A DNA stretch of 64,000 nt, taken from Persicitalea sp963803495 (GTDB lineage Bacteria; Bacteroidota; Bacteroidia; Cytophagales; Spirosomataceae). Below are positions 62,377 through 64,000 of the stretch, one piece after another. Location of the stretch: assembly GCA_963803495.1 (NCBI GenBank), contig CAWDMP010000002.1:3782001-3846000 (forward strand), read 5' to 3'. The number at the start of each line of letters is the position of its first letter. Position 1 is the stretch's first letter. The notes beneath the pieces are model-generated. The model searched no databases, was not told the DNA's origin, and saw only the letters and a program-made list of their open reading frames with translations. Position numbers and translations under genes: made by a program.

Positions 62377-62811
62377 GATACCGGTTTTCATCTGAAGCAG
62401 TTTGGCGTTCAGGCGTGAGTTCAGACTCTGGTTGTACGCCTATTTGAATAAACTGCTTGCTGTCGAAAGTAAAGCCGCTTACCGAGCATGAACAACGTTT
62501 GGCGTAAACTTGGTGGCGGGGCCGTTACAAAAGACCCAATATATTTAGCACGCAGTTTTGCGAACTCCGCACAACGGGGGTACATAAACTGCTGCTTTAC
62601 AGACTTATACAAAATTTTTAATATATTATAGGCGGAGATACAGGCCACGGATAGTAGAAAAAATATTGGTATTTGTTTGGAAAATTCTTTTCACACTAAT
62701 TACCTTGCTGATGCTATTGTTTGAGTGGACACAGATTATTGAAAAATAAATTAGTGTTTGCGGAATATATGTCAACCTAAGTTTATCTTTTTTTTAGAAA
62801 AATAAAATGCT
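62377..62811. other. AT-rich accessory spacer
   Basis: The spacer holds the read-through tail of the DUF2442-like gene, the second copy of the 20-bp repeat (62563-62582) and an A/T-rich stretch. A possible tiny membrane peptide ends at the TAA at 62747-62749 (VEKILVFVWKILFTLITLL, then MLLFEWTQIIEK) without a clear start. A minus-strand frame at 62421-62648 looks non-coding. Confidence 0.45.
62563..62582. repeat. 20-bp direct repeat, copy 2
   Basis: Identical to 61708-61727. Immediate flanks also share a TTNNNAACTCC look, but match less beyond the 20 bases. Confidence 0.9.
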
Positions 62812-63315
62812 ATGGGATTATTTGATTCACTACTGAATGTTAACATTAGGAAATGGGAGGCTATCATGAATGATAAAGAAACTGATTATTCTCAAAAGAC
62901 GCTCATTAAAAACTTTTTCATCGAAGATAATATTGAATTTGAAAAATATTTTGAAAATCAAAAAGCTAACTCATTGTTGAGAGATGGTACGAGCTTGAAA
63001 AACTATGAACGTTATGAAAAACTGTCTTTTGATAAAGAAAACTATGAGAAAATTGATTGTACGCCAACATTTAGATCTCAATTTGCAGATTTCACATTTA
63101 ACCGTGCTTTGGGTATTCCAGATTGGTTTTACATAGGATATCCTGACGTTGCGCATTGGCTCAGCGAGAAAAAGGTAATATCGGAACTAAAAGAGAAGAA
63201 TGACTTAGACAAGAGATTTCACGAAAATGGTAATATTACAGATTACTTTTTGAGGTTTTTGATTTTCAGGTATAAAGTTAAAACAAATAAAAAACTAGAA
63301 GGTGGATTCAAGTAA
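62812..63315 (+). CDS. Unknown AT-rich protein, 3' end cut by an IS30 element
   Basis: The 167-residue protein (MGLFDSLLNVNIRKWEAIMN) is not a family I recognise. It is Lys/Glu/Phe/Tyr-rich with no signal peptide or membrane helix, and its DNA is near 30% GC, far below the window, so it is foreign. The final codons GGF-K-stop fall inside GGTGGATTCAAGTAA, which looks like the terminal inverted repeat of the adjacent IS30 element. The native C-terminus was therefore probably lost by insertion near 63300. Confidence 0.6.
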   Translation: MGLFDSLLNVNIRKWEAIMNDKETDYSQKTLIKNFFIEDNIEFEKYFENQKANSLLRDGTSLKNYERYEKLSFDKENYEKIDCTPTFRSQFADFTFNRALGIPDWFYIGYPDVAHWLSEKKVISELKEKNDLDKRFHENGNITDYFLRFLIFRYKVKTNKKLEGGFK

Positions 63316-64000
63316 TAAATGCAACACCCTCTTGATTTCTGAGAGCATCCTCGAAAACTTCTTGTGGCGATCGGAACCCGAATCTCTTCCTGGGCCTGTG
63401 GTTTAAAATCTGTACTACTACATCAACTTTCTGCTGGGTGACGTTCTCGAAGCTCGTCCATTTCGGGAAATACTGCCGCACTAATCCGTTCAGATTCTCA
63501 TTGGCTCCTCTCTCCCAGGAGTGGTACGGCTTAGCAAAATAGCAGTCCACGGCCAGATCTTCGGCCAGCTTCTGGTGGTGGGCGAACTCTTTCCCATTGT
63601 CAGTCGTGATCGTGTGCAGCCAGGGCTTCCATTCCCTGAGCAACTCGACGGCCTTGGCCTGCACCAAGGACGCCTCCTTGTTTTCAAGGACGGCCATTTT
63701 CAGCATCCCCGTGGCCCGGTCGTTGATCGTCAGCAACACGCCGCTCTGGCCCCGGCCGATGACCAGGTCCATCTCCAGATCACCCACCCGCTGCTTCTGC
63801 TCGACGACCGCCGGGCGCTGGTCGATGTCCACGCGGCCCGCGATTTGGCCCCTTTTGCCTTGCACACTGCCCCTTCTGGCGTAGCGCTTGCCCTTGGTGC
63901 GCATGTGGCGGTACAGCCCGCCGCCCTGCTTCTTATCGGCCCAGACGAACTGGTAGATGCGCTCGTGAGAGACGCACCCGATGCCCTTGCGGGCGGCATT
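63301..64000. mobile_element. IS30-family insertion sequence, one end
   Basis: The element starts near 63301 with GGTGGATTCAAGTAATAAAT, which resembles the IS30-family terminal repeat (GATTCAA...GCAAC pattern), and contains the transposase to the window edge. The other end and target duplication are outside the window. GC is higher than the AT-rich DNA it interrupts. Confidence 0.8.
63308..64000 (-). CDS. IS30 family transposase, 3' part
   Basis: The C-terminal 230 residues are present; the frame runs off the window (upstream residues include HERIYQFVWADKKQGGGLYR). The DDE catalytic core is visible: first Asp in DLEMDLVIGRGQSG, second in ITTDNGKEFAHH and the Glu in ERGANENLNGLVRQYFPKW. The C-terminus LNHRPRKRFGFRSPQEVF is typical of IS30. 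The protein stops within the terminal inverted repeat, overlapping the disrupted gene's new stop by 8 bases. It mediates transposition, often into defined target sites. Confidence 0.93.
   Translation of the reverse strand, partial: NAARKGIGCVSHERIYQFVWADKKQGGGLYRHMRTKGKRYARRGSVQGKRGQIAGRVDIDQRPAVVEQKQRVGDLEMDLVIGRGQSGVLLTINDRATGMLKMAVLENKEASLVQAKAVELLREWKPWLHTITTDNGKEFAHHQKLAEDLAVDCYFAKPYHSWERGANENLNGLVRQYFPKWTSFENVTQQKVDVVVQILNHRPRKRFGFRSPQEVFEDALRNQEGVAFIT

Noticed and set aside
62421..62648. 75-codon minus-strand frame in the AT-rich patch
   Set aside because: It covers the 20-bp repeat and has no recognisable domain; such frames arise from repeat DNA.
1..64000. tRNA or rRNA genes
   Set aside because: I looked for T-loop-type GTTCRANYC segments with matching stems and rRNA signatures and saw none; a tRNAscan-SE run would be decisive.

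Overview
The window looks like chromosome of a Cytophagales (Bacteroidota) bacterium, probably Spirosomataceae-like, with GC in the mid-50s. The evidence is the TAnnTTTG promoter boxes before several genes, a fused SecDF, Bacteroidota-restricted small families (DUF4295, DUF5606, DUF5522, DUF3467, DUF4293), a TonB receptor paired with a DUF4249 lipoprotein, and LytTR and SIS/CBS proteins of that flavour. No tRNA, rRNA or CRISPR array was seen. The genus assignment is inference.

Layout. 0-6 kb: an acyltransferase fragment, then a one-directional lipid and translation block (yceD, rpmF, plsX, fabH, efp, accB, accC) that supplies acyl chains for phospholipids and malonyl-CoA for fatty acid synthesis. 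6-13 kb: a HicBA toxin-antitoxin pair (hicA broken), transglutaminase-like and S41 proteases, a metalloprotease-MORN fusion, ornithine aminotransferase, DUF5522 and ribosomal protein L28. 13-22 kb: TonB receptor (broken) plus DUF4249 lipoprotein, an outer-membrane barrel with helix-hairpin-helix motifs, nadC, a membrane protein, a LytTR regulator and a DUF433/DUF5615 toxin-antitoxin pair. 22-35 kb: a SWIM/SNF2 helicase (broken), a decayed TlpA-like gene, secDF, two amino-acid transporters and a cytochrome c lipoprotein. 35-45 kb: L33, DUF4295 and ftsY (broken), rimO (broken), DUF4293, Uma2, kdsD (broken), recQ, purD and a RicT/PSP1 protein. 45-61 kb: anmK, lhgO, GNAT, a ThuA protein, engB, DUF5606, deoC, an orphan ketoacyl-ACP synthase III, a PDZ-aspartyl protease, an M1 peptidase, DUF3467 and a giant DUF6807/PVC/cytochrome c protein. 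61.5-64 kb: a lower-GC accessory patch with a DUF4160/DUF2442-like pair between 20-bp direct repeats, an unknown AT-rich gene cut by an IS30 element, and the IS30 transposase running off the window.

Two features cross the whole window. First, many intergenic spaces carry locus-specific simple repeats. One arm overlaps the stop codon of the upstream gene, and a complementary arm ends just before the start codon of the downstream gene, so the spacer could fold on itself. I did not recognise this as a named element, and it is the best candidate for something undescribed. Second, at least ten genes, including the essential ftsY, carry single-base indels, mostly +1 insertions. This points to consensus sequence errors more than to gene decay, so the 'pseudogene' labels below should be read with that in mind. 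The hexamer GGTACC is also strongly over-represented.
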